Of a stretch of 64,000 bases of DNA, positions 51,716 through 64,000 are shown in pieces. The notes under the pieces were generated by a model. It saw only the letters and a program-made list of their open reading frames with translations, was not told the origin of the DNA and ran no database searches. A program made the position numbers and the translations under genes. This stretch comes from Cristatella mucedo (taxonomy: Eukaryota; Bryozoa; Phylactolaemata; Cristatellidae): assembly GCA_009760855.2 (NCBI GenBank), contig WPIO01000033.1:2499501-2563500 (forward strand), in the 5' to 3' direction. The first letter of the stretch is position 1; every line of letters starts with the position of its first letter.

Positions 51716-53150
51716 TGTAATGGTGATGACTAAAATGTGGTACCTCATGTTCAGGTGGCTCTAGTAATGTTAAAAATCGTATTTAGAAAGTCGTGAACCG
51801 GTTTTCTATGCTCTAAATACGAAAATATTTGATTTATAAGTAAAGAATCCTACTTCGCGGAAATCCACTTATCGCGGTAAAGTTTGGAACTGATTACTTC
51901 GATAAAAGAGAGACGACTGTACTCAGATCCTAAATTATTACGTCACCGATATGCTAATCTCTATAGAACCCCAAAGAAGTTCAGAAAATAAAAACTAGCA
52001 TAGAATGGATTTACAAACATTGTAATGAGATGTATCGTACTTGTGAGGCACTGCTTACAGGCAGAGGGAGTTGGAAGTTTTCTCCTTTAGGCTGCCCCTA
52101 TTCTTCTAATTTACCAGCTCTTGGTCGAGGGTATGAAGCTCATGAAGATTTTAAGGGCTTATAGAAAAATTGTTTTTAAGTGCAATGCCAGATAACCAGT
52201 TAAAATAAAAAAAAGACAGCGCACCATTGCACGTATAGTACACCCGCTTCCGTTCAAATGAAATTTCTGCTTCTCCTCACTTCGCTACAACCAGCTCCGT
52301 GCGTAAACTTGGCGACAAAACAGTCAGAAACCAGGAAAGACTTGCAGATTTACTCGAGCTATTATTTACTACAATTTCCATCAAAGTACAAAGTAAAATG
52401 CTCCAAGACTTCTGGAGTTAAAGCTCTATTATCCTGCCTAAGTCTTTTGATTTAAGTGTATTAACTGAACTGCTTGCCTACGGTAATACGCCAGCTTGTA
52501 TGCCATGGTGGTTCGGTCCGGTGGTTATGGTGCTCGCCTCAACCAAGGTCAAGGTGATTGGGTTTGATAACCGAGGTCCTGGATCGAGCCCCGTGGCATA
52601 TGAGAAGTGCCTGATTAAATATTAAGTTTTCCTAGGGCGCTATAAAAACTAATTATGTTATCAATGTTTTGTTTTATTGAGCCGCTTCTTTGAAACTTAT
52701 TTTGTTTTGAAAGCTATCAATAACTGGTGCTCATCCGACTGAGCTGGTGCGACTTACCAATGTTTACAGCACGTGGAGTAAACTCATTAATAAAGTGTAC
52801 CCAGGTAGAGCCTAAACATCAATACTGAAGAAGAATTAAATAAGGGTGGATTCATATATACATTGACAGCATCTTGATATTTCAGATGCTAACGTTCAAG
52901 AGAAAGAGAGAGGGAGCGAAGATCTCATTGAAATATTTCAATATTCCATATAATTTTCCATTGCGTTTTAACACAAAGTCTTCAAAATCGTGAATGCAAA
53001 AAAGCGTTCCACTGACGATGACCTTGTTTACTGCTAGCTTCCTACGCCTGTTGTAAGCATCTTTTCTCTGTGCAAGTTTTTAAGCTGTGCAGCTAAAGTC
53101 TACACTATCTTGTGCAGCAGTGATATCTTCTTCTCTGCAACAATCAACAC
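51716..53150. other. single-copy flank, no gene seen
   Basis: AT-rich DNA apart from the SINE2 at 52,503-52,665. A 65-codon frame at 52,258-52,455 has no motif. Confidence 0.5.
52503..52665 (+). mobile_element. SINE2, near full length
   Basis: Head GTCCGGTGGTTATGGTGCTC (box-A-like), middle AACCAAGGTCAAGGTG, box B GGATCGAGCCCCG, and tail AAGTTTTCCTAGGGCGCTAT. It gives the most complete view of the family. Confidence 0.75.
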
Positions 53151-53243
53151 TCCTGCAGTGGGCAGTCCTTTATTATTCACTGCAGTACTTGAACCCACGA
53201 CCTGCGTAGTGAATATTTAGCACCTTACCCCTGGGCTAAGACC
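53151..53243 (-). mobile_element. SINE1-related head fragment
   Basis: Minus strand: GGTCTTAGCCCAGGGGTAAG, GTGCT, and box B GGTCGTGGGTTCAAG followed by a GCAGTG body piece. Confidence 0.55.
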
Positions 53244-53349
53244 TAGTGGCGAATTTTCCGTAGCGTTTCTATAAATCTCTGTTAGAGAGTATCCAAACTA
53301 TAAATAGCGCTCGCTCCTCCCCCCCCCCCGCCGCCCCGGCCCCGAAATG

Positions 53350-53500
53350 AGCTGATTGAACAGCCTTTTATAGCAGCGCCAAAGAGCCTTAACGGCTATC
53401 ACCACCGCTTGCAGTTAGCAGTCAAAGATCAACCACTGCATGATTCAAACGCACTACCTCGGTCTTGAAGAGCGAGCACCTTAAGTTCATCGGCCTAAGC
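53350..53500 (-). mobile_element. SINE1, diverged
   Basis: Minus strand from GCTTAGGCCGATGAACTTAA to GCAAGCGGTGGTGATAGCCG and TTAAGGCTCTTTGGCGCTGC. The box B region is degraded (GTGCGTTTGAATC). Confidence 0.65.
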
Positions 53501-56500
53501 TAAATGCTTCTTTTATCTTCACCTTACTTAATGGTAGGGCGGCTTCATAAGTCTGCTTATCGGCTGAGCTATACTTTTGTGCTTGCTTCGATGTAGTGGT
53601 TGATCTGACGATACTTTTTTTTTTAAGTCTTTTCCACAAATCAACCGGCCAATCACAAATGTGGGTCAGAAGAACCACCTTCCCAAGATTGAGGCGAGCA
53701 ATGCCACACACCCATTTTCTGGGCTCAAGTGGTTCCCTTTTTTTTATATCATTACTGTAAAAATTCTAGGTCCCGATTTGCCTACACATCTTCTCCTAAA
53801 GCACAAACCAACGAAGCTTTATTGTAGGCATGTGGACTGCTAAGGAGAAGGAGGCATCATTTTTTATTATTGCTATCAATTCTCTTATGTTGGGCCAGTT
53901 CATCAAAGATTTCTCAGTTTTTACTTGCATAGCCCAATTGCTATCCGCCTTGCTATAATCACCCTTACTATACCCATTTCATTATGGTCATCTCTTCGTT
54001 TTTCTGGTAGCCGTCGTCTACTAGAAAAACTGATTGATGCCTCATAGAAACGAGTGAGCAACAGCAAACATGACCCAAGGAAAAACAGGAAGAGGGTCTC
54101 TTCTACGTGGTTACGTAGCAATCCCGTAAGGCCGGATTATCACATTCTCCGCCATTTCAGCACGCTTTCTATAAAGCTGTACTTACTGGCCTGTGGTGCA
54201 CGCCATGAGACGACCATTCCAACAGCATTCAAAACTGGGCCTCTGACTGCTGTTTCTTGCACACTTGAAATTCTAGTAACACTGGAAGAAATAAAATGCA
54301 GGATGTGAATTTTGTTGGGCAAGTAAATTTATCGAAAATAAAATGTTCTATGTAGCTTCGTACCAGCATAGAACAGACTTTACTGGCAGAATCTATAGGT
54401 CTCAATATCTAAAGTCGCCATATTTAGAAGTGTAACAAAATTTAACTCTCAACAGCAACTTATTGACTATGTCCATAGAATGACTGCATTGCATTCGTAA
54501 GAAACTTACAACAGCTGAGAATTTGCGCCTGTGGCTATTATGGGTGGTAATCCTCCTTGGTTGGCTACATCTCGTCACCATCCAAAAATCATGATTCATA
54601 ACTGTATATTTAACTGACGAAGATTATATATGTTTAAGCGATATTAATCTGACCAAGAAGGAATGCCGAGCTAATTGAAATCTTCTTTGATTAAAAATAA
54701 ATCAATTATGATAGAGGTCGCATCGCTTACATGGATGCAGACCCGAAAGTAACAAATGCCAACGGCTGACCAGTCGGCCTAACATCAGCATCCGAAGACG
54801 CAATATGCGACACCTGCAGAAATCAGCTAGTAAGCGCTGCGTTTCATTCAATTTATTAATAACCTGTTTTAGCCATTATTTGGCTAAGCAAGTAACCTTA
54901 CACTGACACAAAACGATATGTAAGGAAAATTGCAAGGCCAGTTGAGAACATTAGCATTGCCATTTTCTTTAAAATACTCGCAAATAATACCTATTAGTCT
55001 GCTCTTGCTCCAAAATGGCATTCAGCCATCAACAGTTGCCATATCGCCGTAGCCAGCTTTAAATGAATAAAACTTATTTGCCCTATTACATGTACAGAAA
55101 AAATAGATTGAATATTCAGCAGGCACTCATATACTGCTTTCTTATTTATCTCGCTCCTGGAGACTGGTGTTTCTGCACAATGACCGATAGTATGTCTAAA
55201 TTGTAACCATTGGCAAGGAAAGGCATGTCTTATGAGCCCAGCGATGTTTTAGAGTTTAATATTAAAATTTCGTTGACATGAACCATAAAGTTTGATCAAT
55301 TTTTTAAGTTTTAAATATACGGGACGCTAAGGCCTGCAGCTAGAGGGACTGTGAGTGGAAAGATTTGTCATTCAGCTGAACACAAACCCGTAGCTTTTGA
55401 TTTGAGGGCCCGTGTTCAAAGCACTCAGCTAAAGCGGCTAGTCTTTTTCTGTGCTTTAAAGCGACTTTTTTACTCATAGATTGTGTAATTACCTAGTGTG
55501 ATCCCGTAATGGTTGGATTTCTAGGAAATATTGTGCATGATTTTTGTATCGTGAATTTTTTCTGCATCACAGCCAACTACTGGTTTTGCATGAACCGTTT
55601 AATTGCTCACCAAAGTCATTCAGATCGGCCGGGTAGCGTAAACTAGCTAACGCTACTGTGGGCTCAAGTCTTCACTTCTAAGTATAATAACTATCTATAA
55701 GAGAAAAGATTCTGTTTTTTGTTTGAAAATACACTTATTAATGCACTTATTTTTCATCACATACCTGACATTTATCAAACAAGTGAAGCTATTAAATTCA
55801 CGTATACTTCGCTTTGAGCTTCCACCAATTCCTACGGCCTCTCACCTCTTTCATGACCCAATGAGTGCAACCGGAATCTAACAAGCACCCGACATCAGAT
55901 TAACAAAACAGAGCTGCAGCATACGTTTGTACATGCAGGCCAGCTCTTTTCTTAATCACGTGCAATTTGTCACGCAAAGTCTCTATAACCAAATATAACT
56001 ACCTATAGGTTGATTGCACAAGCTCGGTCTGCAGCAGCTCAAAAATAATATGGTTGCTGATGGTTGCATGTATTTCTATATGTAGTTGTGAATTTATCCA
56101 CATGTGTAACTTCTCCGTGTGCGCTCCCGAAAAGCCCGACGACTTCTAATTGAGCATTCAAAGCTCAGCGGCTTTTGGTGGGCACACGGTTGCCAACAGA
56201 TTTAAATCTCACGCAACAAAGAGAAAGTAGGAAGCACGGCTGAGTCAGGGGGACAGCCTCAGAAGCGAGCAGTGTAGAAGCCAAAGTAGCAGCAGATCAT
56301 AATTATGCGACTGACTCACTATGCCCCCTTCATGAGTCACCTAGGTTCTCAGTGGGGCCGAATTACTATTAATAGAAGGTCTCAAAAAATAAACCTTGAT
56401 TGATCGGCCTTTATGGATGTGAAAAACAACAGCGATAAATTAACTTCTGAGAACCTCCAGAAGATTTCAATATTGTTGAGGCAATGAATTTTTAAGATTT

Positions 56501-57236
56501 ATTTAAAAACTCTTTACTATGAATATGCAAGCAATCCCATTCCCGAATCTCTGTCGCGTGCTAAGTTTACGGCTCATACGGGCGTACTTAAAAACAATAA
56601 TGAGTCTTCCGTTCAATTTTAAATTCGATTTTCAATTTCAAGTGTGCAAAATGGGTTTTCAGTGCTAATATTCGCTACCAGTGGAATCAATACAAGCAAA
56701 AGCTTTCACACGCTCAGGTCAGATCCGACACACATGCAGCCTTATCTTGCAAACTTAAGCATGTCCATTGCCCGAGAGATAGAGATTCACTTGCTAGTCT
56801 AGCCATCTTATGTGAATGCAAGTCTAAAAAAGCAGGTTACAAAATTCTCCGCTGGGTCTTGGCCCATCGGTGAGGGGCATACACTTCACAGCCGAAGTGG
56901 TGGGCAAACAATAATTTATTACCTGCAGTAAGTGGAGTAACGCCTCCAAACAGCAACAGAGGGAGAAGGTGGGCAGGGGACAATTAGTTTCCCACCTTGG
57001 AGCGAGGGGGGCTGTGACCCGGGCCGCCCCCTTTATCGTGCGGATGCCGCACCTGGGGTAAGACAGTCAGTCGGAATGTAGGCATGGGTTTCTTGTCGGT
57101 CCGCCCATTTAAAACTTCGCTATAGTTGGATTTGTGAAGGCAACGGTTTCCTGAATCCCCGAGTGCCCTATACCCTTGGAACGTTATGGGTGATGGCTGC
57201 CCCACTAGATGGGTGAAAATCCCAGCTCCGCCCCAG
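53501..57236. other. single-copy flank, no gene recognised
   Basis: AT-rich, with short frames only (84 codons at 54,054-54,308 is typical). A GC-rich patch at 56,930-57,230 (GGACAATTAGTTTCCC to CCCAGCTCCGCCCC) stands out. SINE-like pieces may exist near 55,400 and 55,630 but are too weak to call. Confidence 0.45.
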
Positions 57237-57285
57237 TCTCAAAGGCTCTTCTGCAGCTATATAAATGAGCAGGCTAATACGCCGC
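57237..57285 (+). mobile_element. SINE1 3' tail fragment
   Basis: CAAAGGCTCTTCTGCAGC then TATATAAATGAGCAGGCT matches the SINE1 tail. Confidence 0.5.
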
Positions 57286-57544
57286 TCTTCACTTCACTCT
57301 ATCGCCTTACGGATGTATTTCTAAGCTGCAATACCGGCTGAAACGAAAGTGAAATTTGTAAGCCGGTTAACTAATTACCTCCTGAGGCGACCTCAAGGTC
57401 ATCTTTTCGTTACTGGAATATTTTTTTAGATATATGTATGCAGATAATCCTGCTGGTGATTATCAAATGCACTAAATCGCAAAAACTGCATATTAAACGC
57501 CCACCACGAAAGCTTGCATTGGTGCTAGGACTGCTGTGACATCA

Positions 57545-57780
57545 TGATATTGGCTCACTTGACAAAATTTAAAAAAAGAGCTAAATGTCTACCCTGCTCC
57601 TCACAGCATTTGCTCGTTCCGCGTGAATTTCTTTAATGCACTTACGTATTCTAAAAGTCTGCATGCTACCACTAATCAACTGACATACTTCCTTTCCAGT
57701 GTATGTAAATTGGCTAGAAAGAGGTTTAGTTTTTTTAAGGCAAAATTATAATGATATTATTATTATTATCATTATTATTG
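57545..57780 (+). mobile_element. LINE 3' untranslated fragment
   Basis: Shares AAAAAAAGAGCTAAATG, CTCACAGCATTTGCT and the tail TAGAAAGAGGTTTAG with the ends near 22,560 and 27,365. It finishes in ATTATTATTATTATC. Confidence 0.6.
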
Positions 57781-60700
57781 TGGATCTTATTTTGGGAACT
57801 TGGGTGCTTTAATTATCAAACTTCACAAACATGGCACTTTCCTCAATTTCTTTTACCACTGGTATGGGTTAAACGTCATGACACTATCTGCTCTTTAAAA
57901 ATCTCTTCGAGCAGCTATCGTCCCTACAGGACTCGGAAGCTACAGTTCGAGGCTATAGTGGCTGATTAGCTTTACCTTCAAGTCTAGCAATGACAACTTA
58001 CGTCCGTTTTATTGACTTTGGTCTTCATCTGCTCAGAGCATGAGACAACTAATCAATATGCAATACAAAAATATATATCATAGCTTTAAATTCAATTGCA
58101 ACGCTCAGAAAAGGATGACTTTCAGTAGAACTGGTACGATTAGTGAGAAAATCTGTTATCATGTACTTGAGTTTAGGAAATCGCTATCGCCACTTGCATG
58201 GTAAGGTGATACAGTGCTGAAACGGGGTAAGCGATGCCTAAAATAAACTATTAATACATAGTAACATAGCAGATTTGATTGGTCTAAAATCATCGTAGCA
58301 TGGCAATGAATACAGGGGTTTTATATTCAAAATAAATACGTAGGTCATGATAAATAAAAATAAAAAATACTGGGTGAAGCCGGTCGAGCTAACCGTCCGA
58401 GTAGTTTTGGTCTGAGGGTACGGTGCTCGCATAACCTAGGTCGCACGATCAGCGATGCGTCAGCAGGCTCTCATTTATAACTTTCTGAAAGCGGGCGATA
58501 GCAGCTAAGTCTCGAAATGAGACATCATTGCTTCTAGTTATTGCTTATGGCGGAAGCATCTACGGCGTGTGTGCACTTCGAGCCCAGCCTGTGAATTTGC
58601 CAGAAATTTCAGCTGGTGCTGGAAAATCCCAAAAAACAGCGAAGATGTCCAGCAATAGTGTGTGCTGTACCATGCTACGTGCTACCATGCTAGTGCCCGA
58701 AGCCGGCAATGCGCGGTTACGCTGCCAGCTGAGCGCGAAATAAACCGGTCGTCCATTGATGGCTGGGCTGTCCCAGCGTTCCTCTTCCTTAGCGTTCCTC
58801 TTACCAGTGAGTCACCTGCCAGCGCTAGTCCAAGCCAAATAGACTACGGGAAACGCATGCCCGCCTTCTAAGGGAAACAGAAGACAGCCAAGCATTCATA
58901 GTGTGTAGCAAGAAGGACATTGACGGAAAATTAGTGAGCACCCTTGCATTGCCCAGCGATTAACCTTTATATTTCGTTTTCTTCTGTCAAACTGCCGACC
59001 GAGACTAATTCTACTTGGAGGCCCGGCTATACACGCCGTGAAATCGTGAAATCGTGAAAGCTGGAAATATTTCTTCTTATTTCTTTTCTTTCTTTTTTCT
59101 TTCTCGTATGGCTTTCAGCTTCCACAAAATAGCAAGCCGCTATACTTCATGGGAGTGAAGATGGTTCAAGGCTGACTACCCGTCGATTGGCTGGTTTGGC
59201 AGTAATTTCACTCAGAAATTGGCATTACTACAAACAAATCAGACTGCAGGCTTCGCAGTATCTCGTCGAGATATACACTGAAGTTTTAGCATGAATCGGT
59301 TCAGCGCAAGGTTCCTCAGCAATGTAATAACTCGAATTTTACCAATCTTTTGTGCACATAAACAAAACAGTTGCGGCTTACTAAATCTCCGCGAGCACTT
59401 TTAAGAGGTTTCAAGGAGCTCTTAAATAGGCCGTCGGTCGTATAATTACAGGCAAGCCCGTACAAGTCTCTCAGCCCCAGCCAGGTGACCGACCAAAGGC
59501 GGTGCCTCTGGCCAGACGGCGCTTTTATACGCACAGCGGCTATTGTGGCAGTTCAGCTGGTGAGCTAGAATTTATTTCCTAAAGTATTCGTAGCTTCATA
59601 CGGAATATTGGTATACTTATAACACGGAAATAAAATGGAGAAGTGGAGATAACGGTTTGCTAGAAACGCAAAATTTACAGCTACGGTGTGTCTTTAGCTA
59701 GACTGACGAGTAAAGAACCAACGAGTATTCAGGCAGGCTGAGAGAATACCTTTTAGCTGACGTCGACACTTTGGGTTAACGGTGTCTTTATGTTGGATTT
59801 TCACTTTAGCTATCAGTTTCACTTGTGAGCAGTTGTGGACGCGCCCGCAGCTCCACGAGGACGGTGTGCTCCCGGAAGCCTCCTTTAACCTTACTAAAAT
59901 TAGATTTATAATTATAATTATTATAAAAATTATATTTCTACCTTTCTGTGAAAAGGGTGAAGCAACATCACGCAAGCGCGTCGCTCGGCACATCTCTTTA
60001 ACGCTGTCTAAAAAAAATTGGTATCTTATTGAAAAACTCTAAAAATGTGATTTCATTTAAAAAACGATGATGGCTCCTGTGGAAACTATTCCTCGACGTT
60101 CGCGCCGAAGGCTTCGATGCTCTCTAAAAGCCTTCCAAGCCTCATTCCAAAAACAAGTGCTTGTCCGCGATCTGAGACGCAGCAGCTTGAATCTCAGGGC
60201 ACGTCGCCGAAAATCCGCCAGAGAGCACACTATAGATTCAATAACGTAGTTTGGTAAATTCTAAGCTCGGTACCCCTCCTTGCAGTAATGACAGCCACGT
60301 CGGCACGACGTGCTTTCGTAGTGGTTCAAATTACAGTGTCTTTAATCGTCACTTTGTGGAGTCACTGGCTAAGCTGTCCTTGTGCCCTTCGCGTCGCACA
60401 ATGTTCGACCTGAACATAATTTTCCGAAAACGAGATCTCAAATGCACACCTTGAATGCTAAATAAAACAAGTAACTTCCAGTCTTGTTTCAGCTGAAGGA
60501 AAAGAAAAACTTTCGCCTAGCAGTCATCCTTCTTCTTTTTATCAGAGGCCCGCGAAAGAGAGGTGGCAGAGCAGTATATTAAACAGCATATATAGCAAGT
60601 GAATTTGAAACAGGATTCGGAGCTAATCATTCCACAGAGTTTGCACAATTGACTGTGCCCGGTGATTTTCTCAGAAACGCTTGCTGAGATAGTGACTCTC

Positions 60701-60949
60701 TGAAATGTATTCTAGATCTATCAGTGAGTGGCGTTTGCACTGCAGAGATGTAGGGGTTATCTCAGTGGCTGATTTACGGTTGTCTGTCAATGACCATTTC
60801 GTGTCATTCAGTGAGCCTTTGAAATATGCAGTGGCGCTATGGTCTGTTTAGCTCACATTTTTTCATTCTCTTTACCCACACTCTTCCTCTATTATCACCA
60901 AGAACAATCCTTGCTTTCATTTCAATACAAACGACATTCATCTCTACCT
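57781..60949. other. single-copy flank, no gene recognised
   Basis: No family match in the open frames (72, 71, 69, 72, 99, 86, 60 and 67 codons). A SINE-head-like sequence (GAGGGTACGGTGCTCGC) lies near 58,414. Nothing else was seen. Confidence 0.45.
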
Positions 60950-63065
60950 ATCAATGATCTTAACTTTCACAGTCTTTAACTTTATTAGTCTTCCAGTCAC
61001 AGTTTTTTCTTTTACTTTCACAGTCTTCCAGTGTAGGAGACTCATCAGTGCATTTCGAAACCTTTCAAACTTGACAGCAATACTGGTCAAAATATCTACT
61101 CTTTCCTTGCTGATTAATTCTCAGTCCTCATTGGTTGAAAGCTACGCGAAGCTAGCTGAAATTATCTACTGAGTATTCGGTCATGAGTTTACTCTTCTTA
61201 CTAACCACAGTGTTTGCCCTCACCCAGGTGCCTTACGGTTTAGTGCAGCCATTAAATAAGTTAGGATTGCTAAGAACAGATTGAAAAACGTACAGGTCAG
61301 GTCTGACAGTCTCTTCATCCCACTGACATACGATGACTATTATAGGTCATACCAATATCTCCCATCCAAGGCCAAATGACATTGTCTATAAGAATATTGC
61401 TGAATCCCAAATGCACAATGCAAAAATGCTAACGCTAGCCATTAAGCATCTCTGTAACCGCTCACTGGTTTTCTCTGTTCTTAGCAATCCTTGCGGAGAT
61501 CTTGCAGATCTTTTTTCTAGCTTCTTGATAAGAAAGATAAATAAGATCCAGATAAGAGCGTCCATCCCCAGAGTAATAACTCCTGAGGACTCCTTAGCCT
61601 CGGTTCCTTGCTCCACTGAATGCTCACCTTAAAGTCTGCCCCTGCTGACATAACCTGGAAGTTCTTTTCCAAGTCTAAGAAGACGCTTAGCCCTCTAGAC
61701 TTCAGACCTATTGTCCTGCTTTTAATATGCCAAGATGTTTTTCTGCAGCGCTGCTGAACTAGCACAATAAGCATGCATTTAGTCTTAGTTGGTGTCCCTG
61801 CATCCTCTGAAGAGGCTGCTATTGGACCACATATTAAGAAATCAATACTAGACCAGAGAGCCTAAGCAACTTTCAGCAGTTTTCCTTCAACCGCTCCATT
61901 CAAAGATGCTCAAATTAATAATGGCAGATCGGACCAACTCATTATTATAAAATTAAACTTGGCGAATTAAAGTGTGGTTATCGAGCTGATCACTCCACAG
62001 AGTCAGTACCACTGCGATTGTATAAAAACCTATTCAAGAATTCTGACTGGGTAGTCTTTCAGCTAGTTTTGCTGAATCTCTCGGCCGCTTTTGATATCAT
62101 TGATTACCCAAGTCCTTCTTGAGCCCATTTATCTCGGCGGTGTGTCAGTGGTACTGCATAGTAATGGCTTATTTACCATCTCAGTGAGGGATTTCGGAGT
62201 GTTGATGTTAATGGCGAGCAGTCAACCCATGATCCTCTAAAGTATGAGGTACCCCAAGTATCTGGTATAAGTTCACTTCCTTTCACAATTTATGCTCCCC
62301 CACTTATCGATGTAATTACTAAACATGATCTAAGCTTAATTACTATGCCGGTGACACCTATCTGTATCTGTACTTTGGCTCCTCACGGAATCTTAAACTG
62401 TCTCAACTCGTGTGCCGCTTTATTGCTGATATTTCCACTTTCATGGCTGGAAAATAAGTTCAAATTGAATGACGATAAAAACGATCTGATAGTTATGCGT
62501 AAATCTAGCGTCACTCAGAAACTGAAAAGCCCAACTCTCTTATGGGCTCTGCCAGCGAATCTGCACAGAATCTAAGTGTCCTGTTCCAAAGTGACCAATC
62601 ACTAGATGATTATTTCAGCTCCACAGTCAATTCTTTCTATTGCACCTCTGTAACATTCCTTTGCAATAAAGCCACGGCCAAGCTGGTTCGTGGGTTTCTG
62701 ACATACCATAACAATGTCAGTAATTCACAATCGGCAAGACTTCGAGCCTGTGCTGCTATGCGACGCTGACAGCTGGTGAAAAACTCTGCAGCTGGACTTA
62801 TCTGTCGTGAACGGCACCTCTAGCACATAACACGGCTCTTCTCAAGCAAATGCGGCTCTCCGCCTCTGTCATTCACTGTTATGTCTCTTCATCCTGTTGC
62901 TATGGCCCACTTACCTGGAATGCGCACTCCATACTGGCTTCTCATCTAAGCAGCCTCTCCTTCGACCCTAGTCGTTCGCTTTTCCCCCGATCATTGTCAA
63001 GTCCTGTGGAGATCGTGCATTCATTTCTTACTCTCCTCCAGCCCTAATCCCTCTACTGCCTCATA
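60950..63065 (+). mobile_element. decayed LINE ORF2 (endonuclease end and reverse transcriptase)
   Basis: Broken plus-strand frames give LVESYAKLAEIIY, ALRFSAAIK, RIAKNRLKNVQVRSDS, FSVLSNPCGDLADLFSSFLI, IPRVITPEDSLASVPCSTEC, FSKSKKTLSPLDF, an LSAAFDIID equivalent, LKYEVPQVSGISSLPFTIYA and NKFKLNDDKNDLIVMRKSS. Multiple stops and shifts show it is long dead. It is more complete at the 5' side than the LINE at 17,640, and different enough to be another subfamily. Confidence 0.82.
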
Positions 63066-63425
63066 CCAAGACATGTATTTTTTGCATGCTTGCCTGCGCA
63101 CGATTCAGTATTCATTCATGATTCACCTATTACTAGCCAGAGGTCTTACTAGCCGGCGGCCGTGGAATGTCTTTGTACTAACTTTAGCATTCTAGCCTAA
63201 GCATGATACTTGCTTGCTTTGTCTTTGCATACTTGATCCGTAGGATTTTCTAATACTTTGTTATTTATTCTCTAGCAGTGAGTCGTGAAGCAGCAGGATA
63301 GAGATTTATTTCTCTTAAGCTCCTACGCAAGCAGCCTAGTATTATTGTCATTACTGTTATTATTATTGTTATCCCTGACTTGAAAATTTGAAAGAAGCTT
63401 AAACCCACCTGTTCCTCACAGCTTG

Positions 63426-63473
<48 letters not shown>

Positions 63474-63482
63474 ATTTATATA
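63426..63482. repeat. (TA)n microsatellite
   Basis: About 55 bp of TA with two TTTA interruptions. Confidence 0.95.
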
Positions 63483-63497
63483 CATAGTTATGTGCTT

Positions 63498-63527
63498 GTG
63501 TGTGTGTATGTGTGTGTGTGTTCGGGC

Positions 63528-63608
<81 letters not shown>
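63498..63608. repeat. (TG)n microsatellite
   Basis: About 110 bp of TG, interrupted by TTCGGGCGCG near 63,520. It abuts the SINE1 body directly. Confidence 0.97.
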
Positions 63609-63610
<2 letters not shown>

Positions 63611-63706
63611 CCTGCGGTGGGCGATCCTTGATCACCGCTGCAAGCGGTGGTGATAGTCGTAAAGGCTCTTCTGCCGCTATATAAAAGAAGCTGTTAAATC
63701 AGCTAA
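63609..63706 (+). mobile_element. SINE1, 5' end replaced by (TG)n
   Basis: CCTGCGGTGGGCGATCC, GCAAGCGGTGGTGATAG, AAGGCTCTTCTGCCGCTATA, then GAAGCTGTTAAATCAGCT. The tRNA-like head is missing. Confidence 0.75.
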
Positions 63707-63921
63707 TATATATATGTATGTATGCAATTTCCTGTCTATGCTTACGCATGCAGAAACTCTGCATGTCACAGCTAGTCAGTTGACATGCTTCCTTATCAGT
63801 ATATTTAAAGAGCCTTGTAATATATTTAGTTTTGCTAGGGTATTGTCCAGATTTCTCTTCATTATGGTTGTTATTGTTGCTGTTGTTATCGCATTATCTT
63901 TATCATTAATAAAAAACAAAA

Positions 63922-64000
63922 AGTCAGCTGATCAACCAGTTTCATTTTTCCAGCAGCAGAAGAGCCTTGACGGCTATCACCACCGCTTGCAGAAGGCAAT
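63922..64000 (-). mobile_element. SINE1 3' part, runs off the window
   Basis: Minus strand: GCAAGCGGTGGTGATAGCCG, TCAAGGCTCTTCTGCTGC, ending at GTTGATCAGCTGAC. The head lies beyond base 64,000. Confidence 0.7.

Larger units (their letters stand above)
63066..63922. other. LINE-like 3' sequence broken by microsatellites and SINE1
   Basis: Phrases such as CCCACCTGTTCCTCACAGC at 63,404 and TCAGTTGACATGCTTCC at 63,777 recall the LINE 3' untranslated region seen at 57,590 and 57,680, here split by (TA)n, (TG)n and a SINE1 end. Confidence 0.5.

Overview
The window is animal nuclear DNA: spliced genes, tRNA-derived SINEs, dead non-LTR retrotransposons (LINEs), long dinucleotide and tetranucleotide arrays, and no operon structure. 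The only confidently identified host gene is an animal-type alpha-amylase (GH13), present twice on the minus strand. From memory, a C-terminal extension like the one here is known from some mollusc amylases, so a marine or freshwater invertebrate, perhaps a spiralian, is likely. The phylum cannot be settled from this sequence.

Layout. A tandem duplication dominates. Bases 1-24,028 (copy A) are repeated at 30,824-51,288 (copy B). The unit that fits best is 24,029-51,288, about 27.3 kb: one whole amylase gene plus about 16 kb of 5' flank. Copy A is the adjoining unit, cut off by the left window edge. Amylase A shows exons 1-4 (2,989 down to 115). Amylase B shows all eight exons (35,335 down to 25,743): signal peptide, catalytic core, Pro/Thr-rich linker and a Cys-rich C-terminal domain. 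Copy B has a one-base frameshift in exon 4 and further one-base indels in exons 6 and 7. It is either a young pseudogene or carries sequence errors. Both genes have a TATA-like box and a probable GC-AG first intron. Both lack the arginine that in vertebrate amylases binds the activating chloride.

The 5' flanks (3,060-24,028 and 35,400-51,288) hold no recognisable host gene. They contain two tRNA-derived SINE families, several LINE pieces of a CR1/L2-like type, a decayed transposon-derived gene (15,303-16,330 and its copy), and a small inverted-repeat-bounded unit with an unknown 183-aa ORF (6,090-6,912). The two copies differ by many structural events. These include a LINE insertion in A, a 2.6-kb deletion through a LINE in B, a repeat-mediated deletion in A intron 3, and a replaced microsatellite. 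Divergence is patchy: several percent over the first 13.6 kb, but almost nil over the last 10 kb.

From 51,289 to the end is single-copy flank with further SINEs, a badly decayed LINE ORF2 (60,950-63,065) and long (TA)n and (TG)n arrays. No rRNA, functional tRNA, CRISPR or prokaryotic system is visible. No new multi-gene system was found. The strongest leads are the chloride-site change, the amylase C-terminal extension, the shared hairpin tail of LINE and SINE, and the 183-aa ORF unit.
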